From Ruthenibacterium lactatiformans (GTDB taxonomy: Bacteria; Bacillota; Clostridia; Oscillospirales; Ruminococcaceae), in the NCBI RefSeq assembly GCF_000949455.1, contig NZ_JXXK01000025.1, forward strand, positions 1 through 59,890: a stretch of DNA of 59,890 nucleotides, written 5' to 3'. Of this stretch, positions 23,483-32,385 are shown piece by piece. Positions within the stretch are counted from its first letter, which is position 1. The number at the start of each line of letters is the position of its first letter. Position numbers and translations under genes: made by a program. Below the pieces are notes generated by a model. That model worked only from the letters and a program-made list of their open reading frames with translations. It did no database searches and was not told the DNA's origin.

Positions 23483-26119
23483 ATGTATAAAAGAAAACGA
23501 TTGGCTTTTTTGTGCTTGGGTATGGTGTTCGCTTTCTTAGTGAACAGCGTCCCCGGATACGCTGCGGAGGGCATAGACAGTCTGCCTGTTGCTGGAACTG
23601 TATCAATAGACAATAGTGTTCCAGCAGACCCCTCTTCAATATCAGAAGCTGCTTTTGATACTGACTTGCCGGACAGTCGGTCATCCGCACCAGAAAGCGA
23701 GTCTACTTCAGTACCCGCAGATATTTCGAACGAAACCAAACCGGATGACGTAATAGATCCTGCATCATCTACCTCTCGTGTGGAAGCAGAAACCGTCACG
23801 GAGCCAATCGAAGGAAGCGAAACGGGCACAGACAGTGAAACCCTTCTTCCAGCAGAAATTGAGCTTAAAAAAATAGCGCCTGTGGATGAATCGCCTTCAG
23901 AGACTGCCGCAAGAAGCGCCGATGTAGGGGACATCCCTATTGATGAGCAACACTTCCCCGGTAAAGTGTTCCGGGAATGGTTGTTGGGAAAGCGAGAAGG
24001 AGATCCAGCTAATCCCAACGTGTTCGGATCAGACGACGGCGTTTTAACGGAATCAGAACGGGCCGCCGTAAAGGAACTCCGCTTCCATTACAGTACTCAG
24101 TCTGGTCCTCTGCCCCCGGCGGAGGGGCTGGATTTAACAGGCATTGAATATTTCCCCAACCTAACAATGCTATCCGTTCAAAATGTTGAAATCACCAAAG
24201 ACCTCGACGTGAGTCAAAACACGAAGCTCAAAACCCTCTCTCTTGCTTTAACCGGAATCAAAGGTACGGTAGATGTAAGCAGTCTGCCTGATTTGGAAGT
24301 ATTAATTCTTTCTCGCAATGAAATCACTTCGTTGGATGTCAGCCATAATCCTAAACTAAAAAATTTGGGCGTATCCATGCTTGAAAAAGATGGCCTAACC
24401 GGGAAACTTACAGAACTGGATTTGAGTAACAACCCGGCTTTGACATATATAGATATTGACGGAAACAAATTGTCATCATTAGATTTGAGCAATAACAAAG
24501 AGCTTACCACTATCGACGTTGACAACAACGAACTGCAGGCTTTAGATGTGAGCATGCTTCCAAAGTTAGAATATCTGTATGCTGAATCAAACGCGCTCCG
24601 GAAAATTGATGTTACGAAAAATCCTGCGCTCATCAGACTGTACGTCAGCGGAAATGCCGGCATCACTTCGATGGATATGAGTAATAATCCAAATTTGAAA
24701 GAGCTTGGAGTACAACAAACTACCCTTTTCTTTTTAGATGTAAAGAATAATCCTAATCTTGAGATCTTGCATGTTGGCAACAATCCATTGCTAGGGTTTG
24801 AGATTCCCGATGGGGGCGGCTCTCTCCCTATCCTGTATTATAATTTTTTGCGGGCAATTACAGTAAAAGCAACACCGGAAGGCACTTTTGACTTGGGGCA
24901 GTTGGTTCCCGAGCTTGATTCCAGCCGTATCTCTGATTTGAAAGGTGCTGACAGAATTGAAGGGACAACACTGTATGGCTTAAAGGACGGAGTCGATGTC
25001 ACCTATTATTACCGTATAGGAACAATGGCAGATGGCAGAAAACCCAATATGCTCGCCCGAATCCATATTGTCCAAGATCCTTTGCCTGTGGGCGAAGCAG
25101 AGTTGAATGTCCATGTCTTGAACAGTACAGCAACACCGGAAATGCTGAAACAGATGAATCCCATACTGATAGCGGCCGACGGCACCCAATATCAGCCTAA
25201 TGAAATAGCAAATGGCTTTAGAGCCAGGTTCCAGGATATTCCGGAAGGTGATTATACTGTGAAATTCACCTATCCCAGCGGATATCGTTTCAAGGCAGGA
25301 ACTACTGTCTCTAATTATCCTTATCTGGATACCGGGTCTACGGTACATGTCACCGCCGGGAATGTCATGAATAATTTCTATACCCGTTTGAGCGGTGCAT
25401 ATTCTATTTTCTATGACGTCAATGGAGGTGATGCCAATACCTCCACTACACAAACTGACCTCATTCCAGGTCAATATTCCCTCAACAATGCGCAAAAGCC
25501 CACACACAGTGATCAAGCTGGACAAGCTGTCGCCTTTATTGGCTGGACTTCCCAAAAAGACCTCACGGTTTACAGCAAGAGTTCCTCCGGGCTTGATCTG
25601 TCCCGTTTGTTGAACAGTGTACAGGTTATCGATAAAGATGTTACAGTTTATGCGCTGTGGGGTCTCGATGAAAATGGGAATGGTGTCGCTGACGTTTTAG
25701 AAGACAAAGCGCTTCTTGTATTCCGTGTGGTTAATGGCACATGGGCAGATGGCAGCCATGGCGACAAAACCGTAGTAGTGCTTCTTGAGGATGGTAAAGG
25801 CACTCTTTCGAACGCCGATGTGCCCACAGGAATGAAGCCGAATCAAAACTATACAAACGGCCACTGGGATCAGACGCCGGACACAACTGTTGGTTCAATC
25901 AGTGGAAACCACACTTATACATATCTTTATGACATAGCTGCTTCTGTACCATCTACCCCGCAAAATCCATCACCGTCAAAACCAGCCGCTGTTTCTGCAT
26001 CTACGCCGCAAACAGGAGATCCGTTCAATATTGTTCTTCTGCTGGGGCTTCTCTTGGCCAGTTGTACAGGACTGCTTTTGACCATCGTTATTAGGCTTCG
26101 AAAAAACAAATACAATTAA
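23483..26119 (+). CDS. LRR cell-wall-anchored surface protein (TPQTG sorting signal)
   Basis: An 878-residue secreted protein. The start ATG 23483 follows AAAGGAGGAAT. The signal peptide is about 1-28. A Ser/Thr/Glu-rich, probably disordered stretch runs to about 150. Leucine-rich repeats of the Listeria internalin kind, with units such as LDVSHNPKLKNL, LDLSNNPALTYIDIDGNKLS and LDLSNNKELTTI, fill roughly 215-430. Then come beta-rich modules including AYSIFYDVNGGDANT (InlB B-repeat/Flg_new type) and a short calcium-site-like DENGNGVADVLED. The end is STPQTGDPFN, a hydrophobic span and RLRKNKYN, a class B sorting signal identical in its core to that of the surface protein at 3198-6353. The sortase follows 68 bases downstream. 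It probably binds host or bacterial surface ligands. Confidence 0.9.
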   Translation: MYKRKRLAFLCLGMVFAFLVNSVPGYAAEGIDSLPVAGTVSIDNSVPADPSSISEAAFDTDLPDSRSSAPESESTSVPADISNETKPDDVIDPASSTSRVEAETVTEPIEGSETGTDSETLLPAEIELKKIAPVDESPSETAARSADVGDIPIDEQHFPGKVFREWLLGKREGDPANPNVFGSDDGVLTESERAAVKELRFHYSTQSGPLPPAEGLDLTGIEYFPNLTMLSVQNVEITKDLDVSQNTKLKTLSLALTGIKGTVDVSSLPDLEVLILSRNEITSLDVSHNPKLKNLGVSMLEKDGLTGKLTELDLSNNPALTYIDIDGNKLSSLDLSNNKELTTIDVDNNELQALDVSMLPKLEYLYAESNALRKIDVTKNPALIRLYVSGNAGITSMDMSNNPNLKELGVQQTTLFFLDVKNNPNLEILHVGNNPLLGFEIPDGGGSLPILYYNFLRAITVKATPEGTFDLGQLVPELDSSRISDLKGADRIEGTTLYGLKDGVDVTYYYRIGTMADGRKPNMLARIHIVQDPLPVGEAELNVHVLNSTATPEMLKQMNPILIAADGTQYQPNEIANGFRARFQDIPEGDYTVKFTYPSGYRFKAGTTVSNYPYLDTGSTVHVTAGNVMNNFYTRLSGAYSIFYDVNGGDANTSTTQTDLIPGQYSLNNAQKPTHSDQAGQAVAFIGWTSQKDLTVYSKSSSGLDLSRLLNSVQVIDKDVTVYALWGLDENGNGVADVLEDKALLVFRVVNGTWADGSHGDKTVVVLLEDGKGTLSNADVPTGMKPNQNYTNGHWDQTPDTTVGSISGNHTYTYLYDIAASVPSTPQNPSPSKPAAVSASTPQTGDPFNIVLLLGLLLASCTGLLLTIVIRLRKNKYN

Positions 26120-26187
26120 AAAAATACTGCTGAACGCCAGAAGAGACGGCAAGCATTTGCCGCCTCTTTCAAAAGGAGAAATCAGAT

Positions 26188-26958
26188 ATGCAACGCAGAA
26201 GCGGCAAAAAACTCAGGACTCGTAGCCCGACATTGACTGCTTTAACTGTTTTTTTCTTAACACTGATTTCTATTTCCCTAGCTTCTCTTCTTTTTTACTC
26301 TTTGATGATGAATACCGCAAGAACAGAATTCAAACAAATGGCTCAAATTGTCTCAAATGCAACTATTTCGTCCGAAAAAGATCAGCTATTGGATGTTTAC
26401 GCAGAATTTCATAAGCAAAATTCAGATTTTGTAGGTTGGATTTCTTTAGAAGGAACCTCTCTGGATTATCCCATCATGCAAACTATAGATGCACCGGAGT
26501 ATTATCTTCGGCGTGACTTCAATAAAAACTATTCTTTAGCTGGCACACCATTTTTGGATGCACGAAGCGATATGGAAAATGGGAACAGTTTAATCGTTTA
26601 CGGCCATAATATGAATGACGGAAGTATGTTTGCAGTATTGCAAAACTATTTGAAAGAAGGTTTTCTAGAACAACATCCCGCGTTTGAATGCGACAGCCTA
26701 TTGCAGAAACGTCATTTTCAAATCTTTGCAGTTCTGCACTTTAAAGACTCTCCCGAAAATGCCAGTTCATATTACGCCTTTCCTTTGGATGAAACGTCTT
26801 TTAGCCAATGTGTTGAACGGATCCAGGCAGATGCACTATATGAAACTCCTTCAATAGTTACATGGGGTGATCAGCTTTTGCTCCTGTCTACTTGTGATCA
26901 AAACGATGCAGAGTCCCGAATTCTAATTGCATGTTACAGAGAAAAGCAAGATTTATGA
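26188..26958 (+). CDS. srtB: class B sortase (SrtB), second copy
   Basis: A 256-residue transpeptidase. A membrane anchor lies at about 17-40. Catalytic residues are visible: His in VYGHNMNDGSMFA, Cys in LLLSTC, Arg in ESRILI. The stretches SDFVGWISLEGTSLDYPIMQ and YYLRRDFNKNYSLAGTPFLD closely parallel the first sortase at 2344-3117. The start ATG 26188 follows AAAAGGAG. It lies directly after its likely substrate, the LRR protein, without a clear terminator between them, and before an HU gene. Because both substrates share TPQTGDPFN, the two sortases may be interchangeable. Confidence 0.93.
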   Translation: MQRRSGKKLRTRSPTLTALTVFFLTLISISLASLLFYSLMMNTARTEFKQMAQIVSNATISSEKDQLLDVYAEFHKQNSDFVGWISLEGTSLDYPIMQTIDAPEYYLRRDFNKNYSLAGTPFLDARSDMENGNSLIVYGHNMNDGSMFAVLQNYLKEGFLEQHPAFECDSLLQKRHFQIFAVLHFKDSPENASSYYAFPLDETSFSQCVERIQADALYETPSIVTWGDQLLLLSTCDQNDAESRILIACYREKQDL

Positions 26959-26981
26959 CATTATAGAAAGGGTGTTTATAT

Positions 26982-27272
26982 TTGGATAAGAATGAACTGA
27001 TTGAGAAAATTGCAGGCAATACAGGTCTGACAAAAAAAGATGTTGGTATTGTAATCAACACTTTTATCGTAACAGTCACCAAAGCCTTAGTTGAAGGCTC
27101 AAAAGTGCAATTATTAGGTTTTGGAGTTTTTGGAACGCGCGAAAGAAACGCCAGAAAAGTCCGTAATCCCCGCACAGGAGAGAGTATAGATCTTGCAGCT
27201 TCCACTGTTCCCTATTTCAAGCCCGGAAAAATTTTAAGAGACGTTGTAAAATCCATAAATCATCCCATATAA
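26982..27272 (+). CDS. HU/IHF-family DNA-binding protein
   Basis: A 96-residue histone-like protein. It starts with TTG at 26982 after AAAGGGTG. The family pattern is complete: NELIEKIAGNTGLTKKDVG, the GFGVFGTRERNAR turn, then RNPRTGESI with the intercalating Pro, and PYFKPGK at the end. HU bends DNA and helps recombination and promoter architecture. It lies 23 bases after the sortase and shares its transcript, followed by a strong terminator. An HU gene in a sortase operon is unusual. It could be an extra copy brought with the island, since the main HU gene is normally elsewhere. Confidence 0.93.
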   Translation: MDKNELIEKIAGNTGLTKKDVGIVINTFIVTVTKALVEGSKVQLLGFGVFGTRERNARKVRNPRTGESIDLAASTVPYFKPGKILRDVVKSINHPI

Positions 27273-27304
27273 AAAAGCTTGCATACAATAAATATCCCCC
27301 GGAT

Positions 27305-27328
27305 CCCCCGGCAAAGCCGGGGGTTTTT
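27305..27328 (+). terminator. terminator after HU
   Basis: CCCCCGGC-AAA-GCCGGGGG followed by T5, 32 bases past the HU stop. It ends the Rrf2-LRR-sortase-HU run. Confidence 0.9.
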
Positions 27329-27432
27329 CATATGTGGGCATAGCTCTAGAATACTAGCGTGCGCGTCACGTCACACAAGTACGGTCTGCCAGCCGCGAAG
27401 GTTCTGTTACTTGTCGCCCGTAAACGGGCTTT

Positions 27433-27862
27433 TTAGAAGTTCGGCATGGTCAGTTGCTCTCCTGCTTTGTCTTGCTCATACTGGCGTTAAATATACTCCT
27501 GTATCTTCTTTGCATTTTTTCCTGCTGTGTCCACGTGGTACCCTCAGCACCAGAATTCCCGATTTCGGTATTTGTATTTCAGTTCCGGAAACTTCTCGTA
27601 AGCATCAGGCGGCTCTTTCCTTTCAGGATCCCCATGAACCTCGATACGCTATCTTTGGCGGCATCTCCATCAGCATGTGGATGTGGTCTGGGCACATCTC
27701 CGCTTCGATGCTCTTGATCCCTTTCCAATTGCACAGCGCCCTCAGGATGCTCCCGATTTCTCTTCTTTTCTCACCAAAGAACACTTTCCGCCTGTATTTC
27801 GAAGCGAACACCACACATTTGTAATTCCAACTGCTATGCGATAAACTATTTACGTCGTTCAT
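27433..27862 (-). pseudogene. tnpA: broken IS200-type (Y1) transposase gene
   Basis: The minus strand begins with ATG 27862 after AAAGGGAGG and reads WNYKCVVFASKYRRKVFFGE and CPDHIHMLMEMPPKI, the HUH motif. A frameshift leads to VSRFMGILKGKSRLML, and a second one to EKFPELKYKYRNREFWC. An in-frame TGA precedes GYHVDTAGKNAKKIQEYI, which has the Tyr nucleophile, and an in-frame TAA precedes RQYEQDKAGEQLTMPNF. Two frameshifts and two nonsense codons make it inactive, yet nearly the full length (about 143 codons) survives, so decay is recent. No tnpB was seen. The subterminal hairpin GCCCGTAAACGGGC near 27427-27440 fits an IS200 end. Confidence 0.88.
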
Positions 27863-27966
27863 TTTTGAATGACCTCCCTTTGCTTGCTTGTGCAGTTCGC
27901 AGACCGCACTTCCAGTATAGCAAAGGGAGTTTTTCTTTTCCCATTATCGACATTAGTCTTCTTTTG

Positions 27967-27991
27967 AACCACTCGCCTAGCGAGTGGTTTT
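27967..27991. terminator. hairpin right of the IS200 relic
   Basis: AACCACTCG-CCTAG-CGAGTGGTT followed by TT. It may be the end structure of the insertion element or a terminator. Confidence 0.45.
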
Positions 27992-28083
27992 CGGCTTGCA
28001 AATCACTTAATTGCTTTGCAAATTCATTACACGCAGTGTGACGGATTCTCGTCGAAAACCAAAAATATTTTTGATATCTATGA

Positions 28084-28123
28084 AAAACGGGCTTTTAGGA
28101 ATTATTCCTAAAAAGCCCGTTTT
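28084..28123 (-). terminator. terminator of the CAT tRNA
   Basis: AAAACGGGCTTTTAGGAAT pairs with ATTCCTAAAAAGCCCGTTTT with very little loop, about 50 bases beyond the tRNA 3' end on the minus strand. It has T/A runs on both sides. Confidence 0.7.
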
Positions 28124-28175
28124 CCCTTGATTTTATGCGACAAAATCGACTGACATCTTTTTTGTCACATGAACT

Positions 28176-28252
28176 TGGTGGGGCCTCAGGGACTCGAACC
28201 CTGGACCGGTCGGTTATGAGCCGAATGCTCTGACCAACTGAGCTAAGGCCCC
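28176..28252 (-). tRNA. tRNA with CAT anticodon (elongator Met or Ile2)
   Basis: Minus strand: acceptor GGGGCCT pairs with AGGCCCC, D arm GCTC/GAGC, anticodon loop CTCATAA, T arm CAGGG-TTCGAGT-CCCTG, and an encoded CCA. 77 bases in total. Anticodon-stem pair 27-43 is a T-C mismatch. CAT can be elongator tRNA-Met or, if C34 becomes lysidine, tRNA-Ile2; the GGCTCATAACC loop resembles Bacillus tRNA-Ile2, so identity stays open. It stands at the border between AT-rich accessory DNA (its 3' side) and GC-rich core DNA, a common place for islands to insert. Confidence 0.93.
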
Positions 28253-28347
28253 CAATCACGCCGCGGCACACAGTGATGCGGCTTATATATTATACAGGAT
28301 TTTCTCCAAAAAGAAAAGCCCTAAAAATTTTTCTGTTTTCCCGCGGT

Positions 28348-29568
28348 TCACGCTTCCCGGCAGGGAATGCGCGCGGCCATCACTGCGGCAGCAAGAGCGC
28401 CTGCCAAGCCCACAAAAAAGATGCAGCGCAGTGCGTGGGGCGGGTAGGCCTCCAGCACGCCGATGAGCGCAGAGCACAGCACCGAGCCCAGCAGAGCTGA
28501 AGCCCCGTTGAACAGTGAGTTGACGGAAAAATACATGCTACGCGTGGCGGACGGACTGGTGGCCACCTGCATTTTCAGGAAACCGACGCCCATGCCCGCG
28601 TAAGGCACCGCCCCCAGTATGGACAACACCGGAAACAGGTATGCTGCATTTTGCCGGGTGGCCGCCGCCCACAGCGCGGCCACGCATGCCATCATCGCAA
28701 TGGTCAGCGCGGTAACATTCTTCCATCCGATGCGCGCAGCCAGACGTGCCATCAGCGGAGTGCACAGCGACCGGCACAGGTTTCCTGCCGTCACCCAGAC
28801 CATGATTTCAAAAAACGTCAGTTCCAGCACCTGAATCTGGTACACCGCGGCAAAGCCGCCGATGAACATGCCCGAAAGGCTCCACACCATATTCGTCAGC
28901 ATCACCCTCCGAAAACGGCGGTTGCGCAGCGGCTCCAACAAGGCGGCCGCAGCTGGGGCAGGCTCCTCCTTTTCAGGCCTTTCCGGCGCAGGCAAACGCA
29001 GCAGCACTGTCAAGCTGGCGGCCAGCAGCATGGTCTCCAGCACGCCTACGGCCAAAAAGCCGGTCTGCTGTGCGCCGTGCCGGGCAGCGCGGTCAATAAT
29101 CAGGCTCACGGCGCAGAACACACCGGTATATGTAAGCATGAAAAACATCTCACGCACCGAGTAATAGTCTCCCCGGACACGGCCCTCCACACTGCTCACC
29201 AGCCAGTCCGTCTGAGACGGACATGCAAATTGATAAATGCCGATGGCCAACACATAGCACACCACCATCAACGGCGCGCCGGCAGTCCTTGGCAGCAGCA
29301 CCGAAAAAAACACCAGCGGCAGCAGTACACGCCATGTGCCGTTACACAGGCGCAGAAAGCGCAGCGGACGTGTTGTGCGCTCGTAGGCAAGGCCGCCCGC
29401 CAGCTGTAGGATGGGCAGCGTGCCGCTCAGGCCCGTGACCACATTGGACAGCGCGAGTGAAAAACCGTAATATGCCGTCAGGCTGGCAATGATGGCGCCT
29501 GTGCAGGCCCAGTATGCCGACATGGAAAGAAGGTTATCGAAAATAAAATCGCGCGGTGTCTTTTCCAT
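28348..29568 (-). CDS. MFS transporter
   Basis: A 406-residue membrane protein with about twelve hydrophobic segments, a central charged linker rich in Pro/Glu (RPEKEEPAPAAAALLEPLRN) and MFS-like turns, for example RRFRRVMLTNMVWSLSG after the linker. The length matches the superfamily. Many small residues and no specific substrate signature make a drug or metabolite exporter the default guess. It is a single gene between the tRNA and the ketopantoate reductase, with the first clearly GC-rich codon usage in the window. The gap 29569-29778 upstream shows no other gene. Confidence 0.8.
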   Translation of the reverse strand: MEKTPRDFIFDNLLSMSAYWACTGAIIASLTAYYGFSLALSNVVTGLSGTLPILQLAGGLAYERTTRPLRFLRLCNGTWRVLLPLVFFSVLLPRTAGAPLMVVCYVLAIGIYQFACPSQTDWLVSSVEGRVRGDYYSVREMFFMLTYTGVFCAVSLIIDRAARHGAQQTGFLAVGVLETMLLAASLTVLLRLPAPERPEKEEPAPAAAALLEPLRNRRFRRVMLTNMVWSLSGMFIGGFAAVYQIQVLELTFFEIMVWVTAGNLCRSLCTPLMARLAARIGWKNVTALTIAMMACVAALWAAATRQNAAYLFPVLSILGAVPYAGMGVGFLKMQVATSPSATRSMYFSVNSLFNGASALLGSVLCSALIGVLEAYPPHALRCIFFVGLAGALAAAVMAARIPCREA

Positions 29569-29778
29569 TTGCTGTCCGCCCCCGCATCCGTTTGATGCTT
29601 ATTTTGTTGTACTATGGGATGCGCTCCGCCGTTCCCGCCTGTAAACAGCCGGCAGCGCAGCATAAATCCCAGCACATCATAGCATGGCCCCGCACAAAAT
29701 ACCAGATGAAAAATCATATTTCGGAAATTTTCGATATTTTTTTGAACAGACTGCAAAGCCGCGATCCCTACGGTTCTG

Positions 29779-29808
29779 TTGTACCCCTTTGCGGCGGCAT
29801 GCTATAAT
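29779..29808 (+). promoter_or_regulatory. promoter of the ketopantoate reductase gene
   Basis: TTGTAC at 29779-29784, 18 bases, then TATAAT at 29803-29808 preceded by TGC (extended -10). The leader is about 125 bases. Confidence 0.6.
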
Positions 29809-29940
29809 GAAACAAACACTGTCTTCCCAACCGGGAAATGCCGTTTGTTTCTGCCGTTTTTGACAGCTACGGCCGTTCCCGCGCCGCACGCATCCGAACG
29901 TATTTTACAAAGCACCAAAAGCTCCCGGAGGAAATGTATT

Positions 29941-30855
29941 ATGAAAAAACAACCTGTCATTGCAGTCATCGGCGCAGGTGCGCTGGGCGTCATGTTCGGC
30001 CAGCGCATGACGCAGACACTTGGCCCGCAGCGTGTATTCTTTGCTGCGGATGCACAGCGTGCAGCCCGTTATGCGGCACAGAGCTTCACCTGCAACGGCG
30101 CTGCCTGCACCTTCCGCTTTGTGACGCCGCAGCAGGCGCAGCCTGCCGCGCTGGCGGTCTTCGCCGTCAAAAGTACCGGGCTTGCCGCCGCCATTGAAAC
30201 GATGCGCCCGTTCATCGGGCCTGAAACACTGGTCATCTCCCTGCTCAACGGCATTACCAGCGAGGGCGAGTTGGCCGCAGCCTACGGGCCGGAGCACGTG
30301 CTTTACTGTGTGGCCCAGGGGATGGACGCCGTAAAGGACGGCCCCGCCGTCACCTACCGCAATATGGGAAAGCTTCTTATCGGCAGCGGTACGGGCGCGC
30401 GCACCCCGGCTGTGGACGCGGCGGCCGCACTGCTGCTGGAGGCGGGCGTGCCCTGCGAAATACATGAAGATATTCTGTACCGCCAATGGAGCAAGCTGAT
30501 GCTCAATGTGGGGCTGAACCAGGTATGCGCGGTTTACAATGTGCCGTATCGGGGCGTACAGCACCCGGGGACGGCGCGGGACACCATGCTGGCTGCCATG
30601 CGGGAGGCACAGGCCCTGGCCGCACGGGAGGGTGTGACGCTGACAGACGCGGATATTTCCGCCTGGATGAAAATGACCGATGCTTTGAACCCCGACGGAA
30701 TGCCCTCCATGCGCCAGGATACGCTGGCCCGGCGTCCCACCGAGGTAGAGCTGTTCGCAGGCGCCATGCGCCGCCTTGGGGAGAAGCACAGCGTTCCTAC
30801 CCCCGTGAACGATATGCTCTACCGCCGCATTGCCGAGCTTGAAGCCGCGTATTGA
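29941..30855 (+). CDS. panE: 2-dehydropantoate 2-reductase (ketopantoate reductase)
   Basis: A 304-residue NADPH-dependent enzyme that would reduce ketopantoate to pantoate in pantothenate/CoA synthesis. The N-terminal Rossmann motif is VIAVIGAGALGVMFGQRM. The family middle has AVFAVKSTGLAAAI and LLNGIT. The C-terminal domain has LYRQWSKLMLNVGLNQVCAV (Lys and Asn active-site region) and ends in PTPVNDMLYRRI. The start ATG 29941 follows CGGAGG. It is monocistronic with its own promoter and terminator. Such enzymes are often paralogues, so the true substrate may be another 2-keto acid. Confidence 0.87.
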   Translation: MKKQPVIAVIGAGALGVMFGQRMTQTLGPQRVFFAADAQRAARYAAQSFTCNGAACTFRFVTPQQAQPAALAVFAVKSTGLAAAIETMRPFIGPETLVISLLNGITSEGELAAAYGPEHVLYCVAQGMDAVKDGPAVTYRNMGKLLIGSGTGARTPAVDAAAALLLEAGVPCEIHEDILYRQWSKLMLNVGLNQVCAVYNVPYRGVQHPGTARDTMLAAMREAQALAAREGVTLTDADISAWMKMTDALNPDGMPSMRQDTLARRPTEVELFAGAMRRLGEKHSVPTPVNDMLYRRIAELEAAY

Positions 30856-30889
30856 GCATGCGGCGCGCTATAATCTCATCGCACAGAGA

Positions 30890-30938
30890 AACCAGCGGAG
30901 CCTGTGCCCCATAAAAAGGGCAGGCTCCGCTGGTTTTT
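30890..30938. terminator. shared terminator of panE and the activase pair
   Basis: ACCAGCGGAGCCTG pairs with CAGGCTCCGCTGGT around an inner CCC/GGG, followed by T5. It lies between convergent genes. Confidence 0.85.
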
Positions 30939-30962
30939 CGTCTGTATTCCGCGCTGCAGCGC

Positions 30963-32333
<1,371 letters not shown>

Positions 32334-32385
32334 GGGCATGCCCCTCCTTTGGGCAAATACGCAGTTATGGTTACGGGCGGGAGCA

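Noticed and set aside
27279..27824. A 181-codon plus-strand frame after HU
   Set aside because: It mirrors the broken IS200 transposase, whose HUH and Tyr motifs are on the minus strand.
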